NCBI GenBank assembly: GCA_021927905.1
Contig: BLLK01000023.1
Location: 682,001-746,000 of the forward strand
DNA: 64,000 bases
Direction of reading: 5' to 3'
Source: Chaetoceros tenuissimus
Taxonomy: Eukaryota; Bacillariophyta; Thalassiosirophyceae; Chaetocerotales; Chaetocerotaceae
Shown: one piece after another, positions 38,968-49,376 of the stretch
Numbering within the stretch: the stretch's first letter is position 1
Layout: each line of letters starts with the position of its first letter
Notes under the pieces: generated by a model
Told to the model about the DNA's origin: nothing
What the model saw: only the letters and a program-made list of their open reading frames with translations
Database searches by the model: none
Made by a program: the position numbers and the translations under genes

Positions 38968-40674
38968 ATGAGCAACAAAAGATTGAAAGTGTCACATGGC
39001 GGCAGTGGTATCAGCCTTTGCAGCAGTAGCCTCAGCGCAGAGGTGCCATCTGCATCTATTTGCGATCTTCCGAACGATCTTTTGAAATACTGTTTCGCTT
39101 TCATTCCAGGCAGCTACGTGACGATTGCACCGGTATGTAAGCAATTCTTCGGCAGCTATATTACGCTAGGCATTCATGAAAGTGCAGCTTTCAGCTCTCC
39201 AGATGTGCTACTGAAGGTCGGCAGGAATAGAAGAACGACAGCGGATGCCGTGTCAAATGATGTCAAGCTGACTGAATACTGCTTCACCGGAAGATTTCAT
39301 GATCAAAGTATGTAGAAAGGCAGCTTCAAAATGCCGCAGAGACATTTTAGAATGCGCTTTCAGCTTTGGCATTTCATATTCAGAAATGCTTGGATACAAA
39401 AAATTCGTGATGATCAAGTTTGCGGAAGAAGGAAATCTTGAAATGATCCAATACTTTGATAGCAAACTCGGTGAACATTTTGACAAGCACACATGGATCG
39501 ATATGTTTAATGGAGTAGTAGATTCATTTCGAAAAAGATTACATATAATGAAATGGATCTTTGAAGAGAAGGGTCATCTTATAGAAGACTATATCAATAT
39601 CAATGGTGCCAAATCATTCATCGAGGCATATGAACATGTCCTTGAAGGTGTCACAGCACCTAGAGTGAAACTTCAGTTGTGTGCGTATGCGGCTGAATGT
39701 GGTAACATTGAACTGCTTGAATACTGCCATCGAAACAATTACCTACTTGACGTTGATGATGCTTATGATGGCATGTGCATTTATGCTCTTGAAAATGACC
39801 ATAAAGAAAAGGCACTAGAGACATTGAAGTGGCTGCGTCATCATGGCTGCGGCTGGAAAGAAGAGTTTTGTAAAGAAGCTGTGTCACATAATAATCTTGA
39901 GGTATTGAAGTGGGCAAGGGAAGACGGGTGTCCTTGGGACCAATGCGCACTTGTAGCTGCTATTGAATATGGAAACATTGCTATAATCGAGTATTGTTTA
40001 CAGAATCAATGTCCGATGACCACAGAAATTTGCAGTTCAGCAATGTCCATCGAAGATCATAATGTAGCTCTAGAAGTATTGAAGTTACTGCGCAAATATT
40101 CAGCCCATGGAATGAGAGTATCTGTGCCGATGCTATTTCAGGAGGTCATTTTGAAGCAATGTTGTGGGCGAAGAGGAATGGCTGTCCTTGGAGTGAACAC
40201 GATTTTTTTCTACTTGTAAAAAAAGGAAATATATCTGTAATAGAAATAGTTCTTCAGGATGAACCACAACATGATGCTAACAAAACTTTCACAGCGGTTT
40301 TGAGTGACCATTCATCAAATGTGCCTTGTGTTATCGAGAAGTTGAAACTTCTGCGTGAATATGGATACCAGTGGAATACAAACACAAGTGCAGAAGCTGC
40401 AAATCATAACAAACTTCGAGTATTGCAATGGCTTCGACACGCGGGATGCTCCATGGATGCAGATACATGTACTGCTGCATCGTGTAAAGGGAACATTGAG
40501 ATGTTGAAGTATGCACATGAAGTTGCAGGATGTAGACTGAGCAAAGAAGCATATGAATACTGTTTTGCCGAGCATGGGCTTGATGAGCCTCTTACAACTG
40601 TGAGAGACTCACATAAGAAGATTCTAAAATATCTCAAGAAGAATGATTGTCCAAAACCAAAGAAGAGTGACTAG
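38968..40674 (+). pseudogene. F-box-like/ankyrin family, copy 10, two frameshifts
   Basis: Starts at ATG 38968 (MSNKRLKVSHGGSG); an upstream TTG extension is not supported. Near 39283 the sequence TTCACCGGAAG lacks 11 bp found in paralogs (TTC-ATAAACAATGC-ACCGGAAG). Near 40110 one base is missing (TCAGCCCATGG versus TCATGTCCATGG). Three frames of 116, 306 and 171 codons therefore make one broken gene. The final TAG (40672-40674) stands where relatives have a Trp codon, a minor change at the end. The copy resembles copy 2 most. Confidence 0.88.
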
Positions 40675-40899
40675 AATCTTACAAGATGAACACTTTCGCA
40701 TGGCAGAGTTTGAGGGTAGCAGAAGTATAAAAAAAGGAAGGCTGAAAGAGGACTGCGCCAAGTCAACTAATTAGAGAAGTTGTATAATGAAGTAGATTGA
40801 TTGTAATAGAAGTACTTTTCCAAGTAAAAATGAACTAATTCATATGTTTACACTTGTATTGTACATTACAATAAAACGAAATTGCACAACCATTTCGTT

Positions 40900-42789
40900 C
40901 TAAGCAAAAGGTCCGTTCCACCCAATAATTCCATCTGAAACCAGTTCGTGGTCATCATTCACTGAAAATTGCTCCATCATACCATTCGGGTGAAATTTGA
41001 CTTTTCTAATATTAGTCGCATAGGATTCTGCAATTTTCCAGTCACTCTTCTGTACTCTTGGACAATCATTCTTCTCGAGATATTTAAGAAGCTCCCTATG
41101 CGAATCTCTTACAGTTGTAGGATAATGTGAGCGAGGCTCATGAAGCCCATGCTCGTCAAAACAGTATGCATATGCTTCCTTGCTCAATTCGCATCCTGCA
41201 ACTTCATGTGTATACTTTAGAATCTCAATATTACCAGATGCAACGGCACCTGCACAAGATGATTCATCCATTGGACATTTCAAGTGCCGGAGCCATTGCA
41301 AGACTAAAAGTCGACCATGTTCTGCAGCTTGTTCGGTGGTTTTAGCATCCCACTCATATCCATATTCCCGAAGTAGTTTCAACTTCTGAATAATGAGAGA
41401 ATCACTTGATGAATCGTTAGATAACGCAGCTCTAAAAAATGCATTGGATCTCTTTGCAGCATCCTGCAGTGCATTCTCTGCTCCTCTTCTAGTTTGCATC
41501 ATTGGGGATTCCTGGCGTGGTTCATCTTTTAGAACTTTCTCGATTGTAGAAACATCTCCCTTTTTTACAATTAAATCAGATTCAAGTTCTGTCCACCGAG
41601 ACCCATTCCTCTTCGCCCACAACATTGCTTCAAAATGACCATTTTCTATAGCCTTCCAAATTGCCCATTGATCCCAAGGGCAAGAATATTTGCGCAGTAA
41701 CTTTAATACTTCAAGAACTCTATCATGATCTTTATTCTCCATTGCATCCTTGCAAACTTCTTCAGTCATTGGACATTGATTCTGTAGACAGTACTCGATC
41801 ATAGGAATATTTCCCTTTCGAGCAGCTTCTCGAAGTGTTTCTTCGTCCCAAGGGCAACCGTTATCCCTGGCCCACTTCAATGCCTCTAGATTATCGTTTG
41901 ATACAGCTTCTTTACAAAAGTCTTCATTCCAACGGCAGCCATGACGATGAAGCCACTTTAAAGTCACAAGTGCCTGTTCTTTATCTGTATTTTCAACGGC
42001 ACATATGCACAGGTCATTATCAGCATCATCAACGTCAAAGTGGTAATCGTTTCGTTGGCAGTGTTCAAGTACATGAATGTTACCATATTCAGCTGCGTTT
42101 TCACACAACTGTTGCGTCACTTTAGGTGCTGTGACACCTTCAAGGATATGTTCATATGCTTCGATTTCACTATTCATCCAGTCATCATTTTGACACTTCT
42201 CTTGAAAGATCCATTTCATAATATGGAGGTGATCGTTTTCTGCGGCCTCATCTACCTCATAAAAAACTTTGAGCCAATCGCGCTCATCAATACCTTCACC
42301 AAGTTTGTTGTCAAAGTATTGTATCATTTCGAGATTTCCTTCTTTCGCAAGCTTTTCCAGCAAGAAAACATTCTCCCCAATCATTTCTTCGAATTCAATT
42401 CCAAATATGTTCGCACATTCTAGAATATCTTTACGACTCTTCATGGCTGCACTCTGGTAGACTTTCATCATGAATTCTTTCGGTGCAGAATTGACAAAGC
42501 AGTATTCAGTCAACTTGATATCATCTGACACAGCATCCACTGTCGTCCTTCTATTTCTTCCAATCTTTAGAAGTGAATCAGCAGAATTGAATGCTGCACT
42601 TTCATGAATACCACGAGTTGAGTAATTACTATAAAACTGTTTTGAAACAGGAGCAATTGTAACGTAGCTGCCTGGAATGAAACTAAAGATGACATTCATA
42701 ACATCGTTTTCATTTTCAATATTTTGAAACGAAGCAGATGGCTCCTCTTCTTTTGCATGTGACGTTTTCATTCTTTTCTCAACATTCAT
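40900..42789 (-). CDS. F-box-like/ankyrin-repeat family protein, copy 11 (longest)
   Basis: An intact 629-aa frame from ATG 42789; extension upstream reaches only a TTG at 42861. The N-terminus is of a distinct subtype (VEKRMKTSHAKEEEP, then NDVMNVIFSFIPGSY), shared with broken copy 8. The repeats are regular (e.g. LEALKWARDNGCPWDEETL, NIPMIEYCLQNQCP). It has a unique 35-residue C-terminal extension after SDWKIA (NIRKVKFHPNGMMEQFSV..) that other copies lack. Upstream it has GTACGTACGTA (about 42943) and GCGTCATTTTG but no part B of the module, so its control may differ. Confidence 0.85.
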   Translation of the reverse strand: MNVEKRMKTSHAKEEEPSASFQNIENENDVMNVIFSFIPGSYVTIAPVSKQFYSNYSTRGIHESAAFNSADSLLKIGRNRRTTVDAVSDDIKLTEYCFVNSAPKEFMMKVYQSAAMKSRKDILECANIFGIEFEEMIGENVFLLEKLAKEGNLEMIQYFDNKLGEGIDERDWLKVFYEVDEAAENDHLHIMKWIFQEKCQNDDWMNSEIEAYEHILEGVTAPKVTQQLCENAAEYGNIHVLEHCQRNDYHFDVDDADNDLCICAVENTDKEQALVTLKWLHRHGCRWNEDFCKEAVSNDNLEALKWARDNGCPWDEETLREAARKGNIPMIEYCLQNQCPMTEEVCKDAMENKDHDRVLEVLKLLRKYSCPWDQWAIWKAIENGHFEAMLWAKRNGSRWTELESDLIVKKGDVSTIEKVLKDEPRQESPMMQTRRGAENALQDAAKRSNAFFRAALSNDSSSDSLIIQKLKLLREYGYEWDAKTTEQAAEHGRLLVLQWLRHLKCPMDESSCAGAVASGNIEILKYTHEVAGCELSKEAYAYCFDEHGLHEPRSHYPTTVRDSHRELLKYLEKNDCPRVQKSDWKIAESYATNIRKVKFHPNGMMEQFSVNDDHELVSDGIIGWNGPFA

Positions 42790-43127
42790 TTTTTTTGTTG
42801 GCTTTATTTCTAATGAACCGGTTTTTCCTAATTCTGTTTTGAAGGAATTGAATGCAAACAAAGGCTTGATTTCAAAAGAGAGAGAGAGCGAGAGGATGCG
42901 AAAGGTCTGTCTTCGTGCTGTTGTGTCTCGGCGTCATTTTGTACGTACGTATCTTAAATATGAAAGATTCATCCGTTGGATACTTGAAAATATCTATTTT
43001 AGCACTATGTACATTCTACTTGTACCAATGTTTTGTGGGACCAAATAGAATTTGTTCTGAACAGCGATGATGGTGATAGCGTTCGGATTCTTTACTTTGT
43101 TATCGTATCTGTTTCCCTTACTTTCTA
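42790..43127. promoter_or_regulatory. Divergent spacer between copy 11 and the FkbM gene
   Basis: 338 bp. It has a partial module (CGTCATTTTGTACGTACGTA near 42930) with no AACGG..GGACA part. It contains the 5' regions of both genes. Confidence 0.45.
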
Positions 43128-44273
43128 ATGCAATCCATTAGCAACGTGAATATTGTTAAGATTAAATACATGGAAGAAATGACGAATCGAGCTTTAATAT
43201 TTTGCTACGGTCTTTTCATAATAGTCGGTCTGAAAGAACTCCTGTTTCTGGAGCATAGGACAAGTTCGCATATAGTACAACTTGAAGAGGAGAAAGCGAG
43301 ATTCTCCATTGAAGCAAATATTGATCCAGAAGTTACAGACTGTAGAGCAGTACTCAAAAAGTTTGAAAGGCAAGAAATAGAATCCATCAATAGACATGCA
43401 TATCATAAACTCTTTCAGAGATCTATTTCAAGATTGACTTGGACACCGAAACCATTTTATGTTGCTACGCATCATGAAAAAATTGATCGAGTGCGGGCAG
43501 ATATTATCGAATATGGAGAATATTATGAAAAGGAATTGACAAAAAGAGTGATTGAAATATATGAAGAGAAAGTGTTACAGAATGAAAAGTCGATATTTTT
43601 GGACGTGGGAGGAAATATTGGATGGTTTTCATTGGTTGCTGCAAAACATGGTGCTTCCAAGGTTTACACATTTGAACCAAATGTAATGAATACCATCCGC
43701 TTCTGCGAATCGCTAAGGTTGAATGATTGGCTTCGCGATGATCCATCGAAAAACTTTGTGTATCCGATAACAAAAGGAGCTGGAGAAAAAGATGAAGCAT
43801 TGCAACTTATGCATACTGGGCAAAAGAAGAATCCTGGCTCATTTTCATTCCAAGATACATTAGGTAATGGAACTGAACATACTATATCGGATGAAACTAT
43901 ACAAGTGACAACATTGGATTCTTTTGCTGAGCGTCATGGATGGTTTCAACATAGACCATCCATAGGATTGTTCAAACTAGACGTTGAATTATTTGAACTA
44001 CAAGTATTGCGTGGTGCGAGGAAACTATTGAGTTCGGGAATAGTTGAAAACATTGCCATGGAGTTGAAACCCAAACAAACGAGAGAGGATAAAGAAGAAA
44101 TCCTGAAGATATTATTTGAAGCAAACTTTGAACTGTATATGCATGGAAAATATAAGGGACCGCATTTGGTTGTCACAAAGAATTACCATTCGAACTGGAG
44201 AGACTTGCTAAAAGATTTGGATAAAAGTATGTATGGAGAAAACATGATGTTTCGACATCGTGGAAACATATGA
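43128..44273 (+). CDS. FkbM-type SAM-dependent methyltransferase, membrane-anchored
   Basis: The 381-aa product has one hydrophobic helix near its N-terminus (residues 21-42, ALIFCYGLFIIVGLKELLF), giving a type II membrane layout likely in the Golgi or ER. The methyltransferase domain covers about residues 155-340. Motif I is IFLDVGGNIGWFSLVAAKHG, followed by VYTFEPN (acidic motif for the SAM ribose) and later GLFKLDVELFELQVLRGA, the FkbM hallmark of D-x-E-x-x-E-x-x-V-L-x-G. The family O-methylates sugars and other small molecules; the substrate here cannot be read. It is a single-copy gene inside the ankyrin array, divergent from copy 11. Confidence 0.88.
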   Translation: MQSISNVNIVKIKYMEEMTNRALIFCYGLFIIVGLKELLFLEHRTSSHIVQLEEEKARFSIEANIDPEVTDCRAVLKKFERQEIESINRHAYHKLFQRSISRLTWTPKPFYVATHHEKIDRVRADIIEYGEYYEKELTKRVIEIYEEKVLQNEKSIFLDVGGNIGWFSLVAAKHGASKVYTFEPNVMNTIRFCESLRLNDWLRDDPSKNFVYPITKGAGEKDEALQLMHTGQKKNPGSFSFQDTLGNGTEHTISDETIQVTTLDSFAERHGWFQHRPSIGLFKLDVELFELQVLRGARKLLSSGIVENIAMELKPKQTREDKEEILKILFEANFELYMHGKYKGPHLVVTKNYHSNWRDLLKDLDKSMYGENMMFRHRGNI

Positions 44274-44594
44274 ATGTTAAAATAGTGTCAGTGGAGAGGG
44301 AGAAGTAGAGGAGGGAATTCAAAAGAAAACTAAGACATGTAGAAGGATATGAATATGCTCATTCTTTCGCTTTTTTTGGATTTGAATTTCCTTTATGTCG
44401 GATATGCATAGTGTCTAATAAATTAAATGTAGTCTAGTTTCCAAAATTGACCAATAAAGAATGTGATGCTTTTTGTGTAAGCGATCCGAAGAGAGTCATA
44501 GTAGCGAAAGAAAGGAGCTTCGTAGTTTTTGAGTGGGCATGAGCCCTCAAGTAAATCTAACAAAGTCATTATCAATATCCCGAAATCGAAACTC
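44274..44594. other. 3' spacer between convergent genes
   Basis: 321 bp between the FkbM gene and copy 12. I see no gene; a minus-strand frame crossing it (44423-44632) overlaps copy 12 out of frame and has no domain. Confidence 0.5.
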
Positions 44595-46148
44595 TCAGCC
44601 CGCGATCCTTTGTAAATATTTGAGAATGTCAATATTTTCAGATTTTACTACAGCTATGCAAGAATCTACATTAAAAGCACATCCCACATAGCGCAGCCAC
44701 TGCAGTACTTGAAGTCGGCCTTGTTTCGCGGCTTCTAACGTAGTATTTGCAGTCCATCTGTATCCATATTCACGGAGGAGTTTCAATTTCTCAATAATTT
44801 GCGATGAAGTCGACGATCCATTGCTCAGAGCTGCTTTAAAAAGGCTATCGGTATTCTGGCGTGGCTCATCTTGAAGAAATTCTTTGATTACATATGGATT
44901 TCCTCTATGTACAACAATACGGAATTCGGTTTCTGACCAAGGACAGCCATTGCATTTTGCCCACCTCATTACCTCAAAATGACCTTTAAAACCAGCCCTA
45001 GTACATGTACTCTCATCCCATGGACATGAATATTCCCGAAGCAATTTCAAACATTCGAAAGCTGTATTTTGATTTTTATTGCGCATTGTAAAACAACAAG
45101 CTTCTACGGTCATCGGACACTGATTCTGAAGACAGTACTCCATTATAGCAATGTTTCCCCTATCAGCAGCAGCCGTAAGTGTTGCATCGCTCCAAGGACA
45201 ACCTTCGCTCCTGGCCCATTTCAATGCCTCTAGATTGCCATTCCATGCTGCAGAGCTACAAAGAGATTCATTCCAAGGGCATCCACGACGACGAAGCCAC
45301 TTTAAAGTCTCAAGTGCCTGTTCCTTATCTTTGTTCCTCATTGAACAGTCATACAGGAGTTGATGAATTTCAAATGGGTGGTTCCTTTGATGACAATGCT
45401 CCAGTGCTTCAATGTCGCCCTTTCGAGCAGCCAACTCACATAATTTGAAGGTCACTTTGTTTGTTTTTACACCTTCAATGATATGTTCATATGCTTCGAT
45501 TGTAGAACGGTAATAAGTCTCATCATCGCTGTCTTCAAATATGAGATGCCTCTTTTTGTCAAAGATCCATTTCATTATATGTAGGTGGTCTGATTTTGCG
45601 GCAAAGTCGAACACGATCCTCCAATCATATATATCAAAGTCTTCAAGGAGTTTAATGCGGTCAAAGTATTGAATCATCTCGAGATTTCCATTTTTTGCAA
45701 ATTTATCAATCAGCCTATCATGCAACGCACCCTCCTTTCCCAATTTAATTAAATCAACCCCAAATATGTCTGCGCATTCTATCATATCGATACGACCCTT
45801 CAGTGCTGCTTCACGGCACACTTTCATCATGAACTTTTTCGGTGCATTATTTATAAAGCAGTATTCAGTCAGCTTGATGTCATCCGACACAGATTCTGCT
45901 GTCGTCCTCCTATTCTTGCCAACCTTCAGCAATGTATCTGTTGTTAATGCAGTCAAGCTATCGTCAATCCCTACGGTGCAGTAGTTTCTGTGAAATTGTC
46001 TCGACACCGGAGCAACAGTAACATACTGCCCAGGGATAAAACTAAAGCAGTGTTTTAAGAGATCATTCGGTAAATCAGAAATAGATGCAGATGGCAACTC
46101 CTCCCTGAGGTTACCATGTGAAACTTTCAATCTTTTGTTCGCGCTCAT
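44595..46148 (-). CDS. F-box-like/ankyrin-repeat family protein, copy 12
   Basis: An intact 517-aa frame from ATG 46148 (MSANKRLKVSHGNLREELP). It is the first of the shorter subtype, also seen in copies 13-16, which end with ..LKYLQxIA and lack the YAYCF/DSHRELLKYL tail of copies 4 and 11. The F-box-like segment (SDLPNDLLKHCFSFIPGQYV) and the WARSEGCPW units are clear. A short-subtype hallmark is FDKKRHLIFEDSDDETYYRS, an acidic insert. Its module lies 161-230 bp upstream. Confidence 0.85.
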   Translation of the reverse strand: MSANKRLKVSHGNLREELPSASISDLPNDLLKHCFSFIPGQYVTVAPVSRQFHRNYCTVGIDDSLTALTTDTLLKVGKNRRTTAESVSDDIKLTEYCFINNAPKKFMMKVCREAALKGRIDMIECADIFGVDLIKLGKEGALHDRLIDKFAKNGNLEMIQYFDRIKLLEDFDIYDWRIVFDFAAKSDHLHIMKWIFDKKRHLIFEDSDDETYYRSTIEAYEHIIEGVKTNKVTFKLCELAARKGDIEALEHCHQRNHPFEIHQLLYDCSMRNKDKEQALETLKWLRRRGCPWNESLCSSAAWNGNLEALKWARSEGCPWSDATLTAAADRGNIAIMEYCLQNQCPMTVEACCFTMRNKNQNTAFECLKLLREYSCPWDESTCTRAGFKGHFEVMRWAKCNGCPWSETEFRIVVHRGNPYVIKEFLQDEPRQNTDSLFKAALSNGSSTSSQIIEKLKLLREYGYRWTANTTLEAAKQGRLQVLQWLRYVGCAFNVDSCIAVVKSENIDILKYLQRIAG

Positions 46149-46619
46149 TTTCCTAAAGAATCAAGCTTCAAATTTTTATTAATTCAAAGCAAGAGATTTA
46201 TTGAAAAGTAATATATATGGTTGCAAAATTCAATTGGTATGGACTCTATAATGAGAGTGTACACGATACGATATGTGATCAAAATGAGAGAAAGGAGTTT
46301 GAGACATGGTCGTCATTGTGCATTATGTACGTACATCTCATATAAGCATTCAAACGTTTTCTTAACGGAGAACGGACCATATTTTACAAATTTTATCCTT
46401 AGCGGGTGTTCAAAAAAGACGTATTTGTCCTTTAGGAAGGCCATTCTTATTTTCATTATTTATTGTCCAAGTTGAAGGCAACCTTCCTTCTGCTCTGCGT
46501 TTTGTCAGCGTGCAGCTACAACCAGTAACAGGAACCAGCCCAGCCAACAATCTATGTCGAACTTCTATATTGATTGATTAATATTCAGACTCTAACTCCA
46601 GCAGTCAGGAACTGAAGCA
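46149..46619. other. Spacer with module and 5' flank of the small secreted gene
   Basis: Contains the copy 12 module (46309-46378). The rest, including a T-rich stretch, has no further recognisable feature. Confidence 0.5.
46309..46378. promoter_or_regulatory. Array promoter module, copy 6
   Basis: GTCGTCATTGTGCATTATGT with GTACGTAC, then AACGTTTTCTTAACGGAGAA at 46353. This starts the second version of part B (TTTCTTAACGGA). Confidence 0.65.
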
Positions 46620-47018
46620 ATGGCATTCATTTCGAAATCTACATTTGCCGTAGCGTTAGGATTAGCGTTTGCGATCCTCGCATTCACAAATACTTCGAAT
46701 GTGAATGAATCAAGTGAAACTAGTTTTCTTCGTCGTCTCCGCCGTAATGCAATGTATTCCCCAGTAAAGAGTGTAAGAGGACCGGAACCTTTTGATAAGG
46801 CGAATAAGAGAAGATCTAATAGTAAAGCTTATCAAGCATCCATGGCAAGAAAACAAAAGAGACATGAGAAATTGGTCAAGGATAAGGAATTCATGGAAGC
46901 TTTGCAACATCTCGGAGATATAGCAAAGGAGGAACAGGGTGTCGGAGAAGTTGGTTCCGATTGGTACAAGGAGCAGGCGGCTAATATCGAGAGAGAAAAG
47001 GCAAATCTTGGAAAATAA
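46620..47018 (+). CDS. Small basic secreted protein, unknown
   Basis: The 132-aa product has a signal peptide (residues 7-24, TFAVALGLAFAILAFTNTS). A LRRLRRN dibasic site follows near residue 38-44, then a Lys/Arg-rich, helix-forming region to the end (MARKQKRHEKLVKDKEFMEA, DWYKEQAANIEREKANLG). The Arg pairs could be processing sites. I do not recognise it. It sits alone on the plus strand between copies 12 and 13 of the ankyrin array, where its presence explains the larger spacing (2.8 kb against about 2.0 kb between later copies). Confidence 0.7.
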   Translation: MAFISKSTFAVALGLAFAILAFTNTSNVNESSETSFLRRLRRNAMYSPVKSVRGPEPFDKANKRRSNSKAYQASMARKQKRHEKLVKDKEFMEALQHLGDIAKEEQGVGEVGSDWYKEQAANIEREKANLGK

Positions 47019-47393
47019 CTGAGATGAAGAAGAGAGGCAAAGAATACAAAGTTACTTGTGGTACCGTGCTGGTTTTATCTAGTGATGTATCTGTTGACAA
47101 CAAGGGCACTGGTATTTCGTATTTGTACTCACAATTCATTGCGGCTTTTATGCTCAAACGAGCAAATTACTCTACATGTAATATAAATTGAGAATCGTTT
47201 TATTGTTTTTATAACTCCCTTATAGATTCATGTAGTGCACCTCAATGTGTACGTGATCAAATATGGTAGTAGAAAAGAAGACGCTCTTTATATATTTTTA
47301 CGTGCATATCATATGATAGATAGAATATTTCCTACCAAAAATGGAGCAATTCTCAAGTATCTCCATCATCATCAATATCGTAAATCAAAACTC
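47019..47393. other. 3' spacer
   Basis: 375 bp between the small secreted gene and copy 13, AT-rich; no feature besides both 3' flanks. Confidence 0.5.
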
Positions 47394-48971
47394 TCAGTTC
47401 GCAATCCCTTGTAAATACTTGAGAACTTCAGTATTTTCAGATCTGACTACAAATGGAGCTGTGCATGCTGAAGCTGTGCATGATTCTACATCCAAAGCAC
47501 ATCCAACAAATCGTAGCCATTGTAGTACTTGAAGTCGGCCTTGTCTCGCGGCTTCTAGCGTAGTATTTGTATTCCATTCGTACCCATATTTGCGTAGGAG
47601 TTTCAATTTCTCAATAACTTGTGAATCATTCAATGACTCATTACGCAACGCTTCTTGGAAAATAATATTGGTATTGTGACGCGGTTCATTTTGAAGAAAT
47701 TCTTCAATTATACATACGCTTCCTTTTCTTACAAGGTAATGAAATCCATGTTCTTCCCAAGCACAGCCGTTGCGTTTTGCCCACCTTAATGCTTCAAAAT
47801 GACGTTGTCCAACAGCTGTGACGCAGGTACCCCCGGCCCATGGACATGAGTATTTGCGCAGTAATTTTAAAACTTCAAGAACAATATTCTCGTTTTTGTT
47901 ATTCATTGCAGCAGCGCAAGCACAGACATCCATAGGACAATCATTCTCCAAACAATACTCGATCATAGCAATATTTCCCCTTTCAGCGGCAGCCGAAAGT
48001 GTTGTTTCGTCCCAAGGACAATTATTATTCCTGGCATATATCAATGCTTCAAGATTTTCATACCATGCTGCAGAATAACATAGAGATTCATCCCAAGGAC
48101 AGTCATGCTCATGGAGCCACTTCAAAGTCACAAGAGCCTGTTCTTTATCTTCGTTCTCCATTGAAGAATCACAAAGCATTGTATCATCAATGTCAAATTG
48201 GTAATTGTTTCGATGACAGTACTCTAGTGTTTCAATATTGCCCTTTCGAGCAGCTATCCAATTCAATTCAAAGTTCACTTCAGGTGCTGTCACACCTGCA
48301 AAAATATGTTCATATGCTTCAATTGTAGCTTGGATGTGAGGCTTGTCATTGACTTTGGCAATGACACTGCTGTCATCTTCATATAGATGGCTCTTTTCTT
48401 GAATGAGCCATTTCATTATATGCACATGGTCTGATTCTTTGGCCAACTCAAAAAGAAAATTGCAACGAGAACGATCAATGTCTTCAGGGAGTTTACGGTC
48501 AAAGTATTGAATCATTTCAAGATTTCCTGCTTCCGCCAATTTTATAGTCAAATTTCGAGGTACAAATTTGATTAAATCAACACCAAATATATTTGCACAT
48601 TGAAGAATATCTATGCGACTCTTCAACGCCGCACTCTGGTAGACTTTCATCATGAATTCTTTCGGTGCAGCATTGATGAAGCAGTATTCAGTCAGCTTGA
48701 TGTCACTTGATACAGCGTCAACTGTCGTCCTTTTATTTCTTCCAATCTTTAGAAGTGAAGCAGCAGATAACATAGCCGTGCTATCGTCCATACCCCGCGT
48801 AGAATAGTTGCTAAAGAACTGTCTAGATACTGGAGCAACTGTAACGTAGCTACCAGGAATGAAACTGAAGCAGTGTTTCAAGAGATCATTCGGTAGATCG
48901 GAAATGGAAGCTGATGGCACCTCGTTGCAACTTGTATGGGAGACTTTCATTCTTTTGTTCGCGCTCGTCAT
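47394..48971 (-). CDS. F-box-like/ankyrin-repeat family protein, copy 13
   Basis: An intact 525-aa frame from ATG 48971 (MTSANKRMKVSHTSCNEVP). Its first roughly 45 residues are the same as those of copy 14, showing recent duplication or gene conversion. Specific features are a longer acidic insert (YEDDSSVIAKVNDKPHIQAT) and an extra CTASACTAPFVV near the C-terminus, where others read CTAAV. It ends LKYLQGIAN. Its module is 176-242 bp upstream. Confidence 0.85.
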   Translation of the reverse strand: MTSANKRMKVSHTSCNEVPSASISDLPNDLLKHCFSFIPGSYVTVAPVSRQFFSNYSTRGMDDSTAMLSAASLLKIGRNKRTTVDAVSSDIKLTEYCFINAAPKEFMMKVYQSAALKSRIDILQCANIFGVDLIKFVPRNLTIKLAEAGNLEMIQYFDRKLPEDIDRSRCNFLFELAKESDHVHIMKWLIQEKSHLYEDDSSVIAKVNDKPHIQATIEAYEHIFAGVTAPEVNFELNWIAARKGNIETLEYCHRNNYQFDIDDTMLCDSSMENEDKEQALVTLKWLHEHDCPWDESLCYSAAWYENLEALIYARNNNCPWDETTLSAAAERGNIAMIEYCLENDCPMDVCACAAAMNNKNENIVLEVLKLLRKYSCPWAGGTCVTAVGQRHFEALRWAKRNGCAWEEHGFHYLVRKGSVCIIEEFLQNEPRHNTNIIFQEALRNESLNDSQVIEKLKLLRKYGYEWNTNTTLEAARQGRLQVLQWLRFVGCALDVESCTASACTAPFVVRSENTEVLKYLQGIAN

Positions 48972-49146
48972 TTTACTACAGAATCAAACTTGAAATGATC
49001 AATTTGTATTAAATAGGAGTTTTGAAAATGCACTTTAGTATGCCTTTCCTCTGTAATTAGAGTAAAATACCGTACTTGTGGCTTGTGGTACTCAAAAAAG
49101 TGAAGTGACAGCAAACAGCAAGAACAATGTTGTTTTCGAGAGGGTG

Positions 49147-49213
49147 GTCGTCATTGTGCATCGTGCGTACTTTTCATACCAGTATCCAACCGTTTCTTAA
49201 CGGAAAGCAGACA
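49147..49213. promoter_or_regulatory. Array promoter module, copy 7
   Basis: GTCGTCATTGTGCATCGTGC, CATACCAGTATCC, then AACCGTTTCTTAACGGAAAG at 49188; upstream of copy 13. The rest of the 48972-49376 spacer has no gene. Confidence 0.7.
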
Positions 49214-49376
49214 GAAGTCAAAGAAAAATGAAATGCAATCCAGTCTAGCCAATGCGAGTATGTTTATAAATAATAAAAGACGCGCATTTTATATGAGAAT
49301 CTACGTTACTTGAGATATATTTCCATTTTTGTAGAAATATTCTAATTGAAACTCTATCATAATCAATATTGCGAAA

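Noticed and set aside
42790-42861. Upstream extension of ankyrin copy 11 from a TTG
   Set aside because: No ATG in the extension and no counterpart in paralogs.
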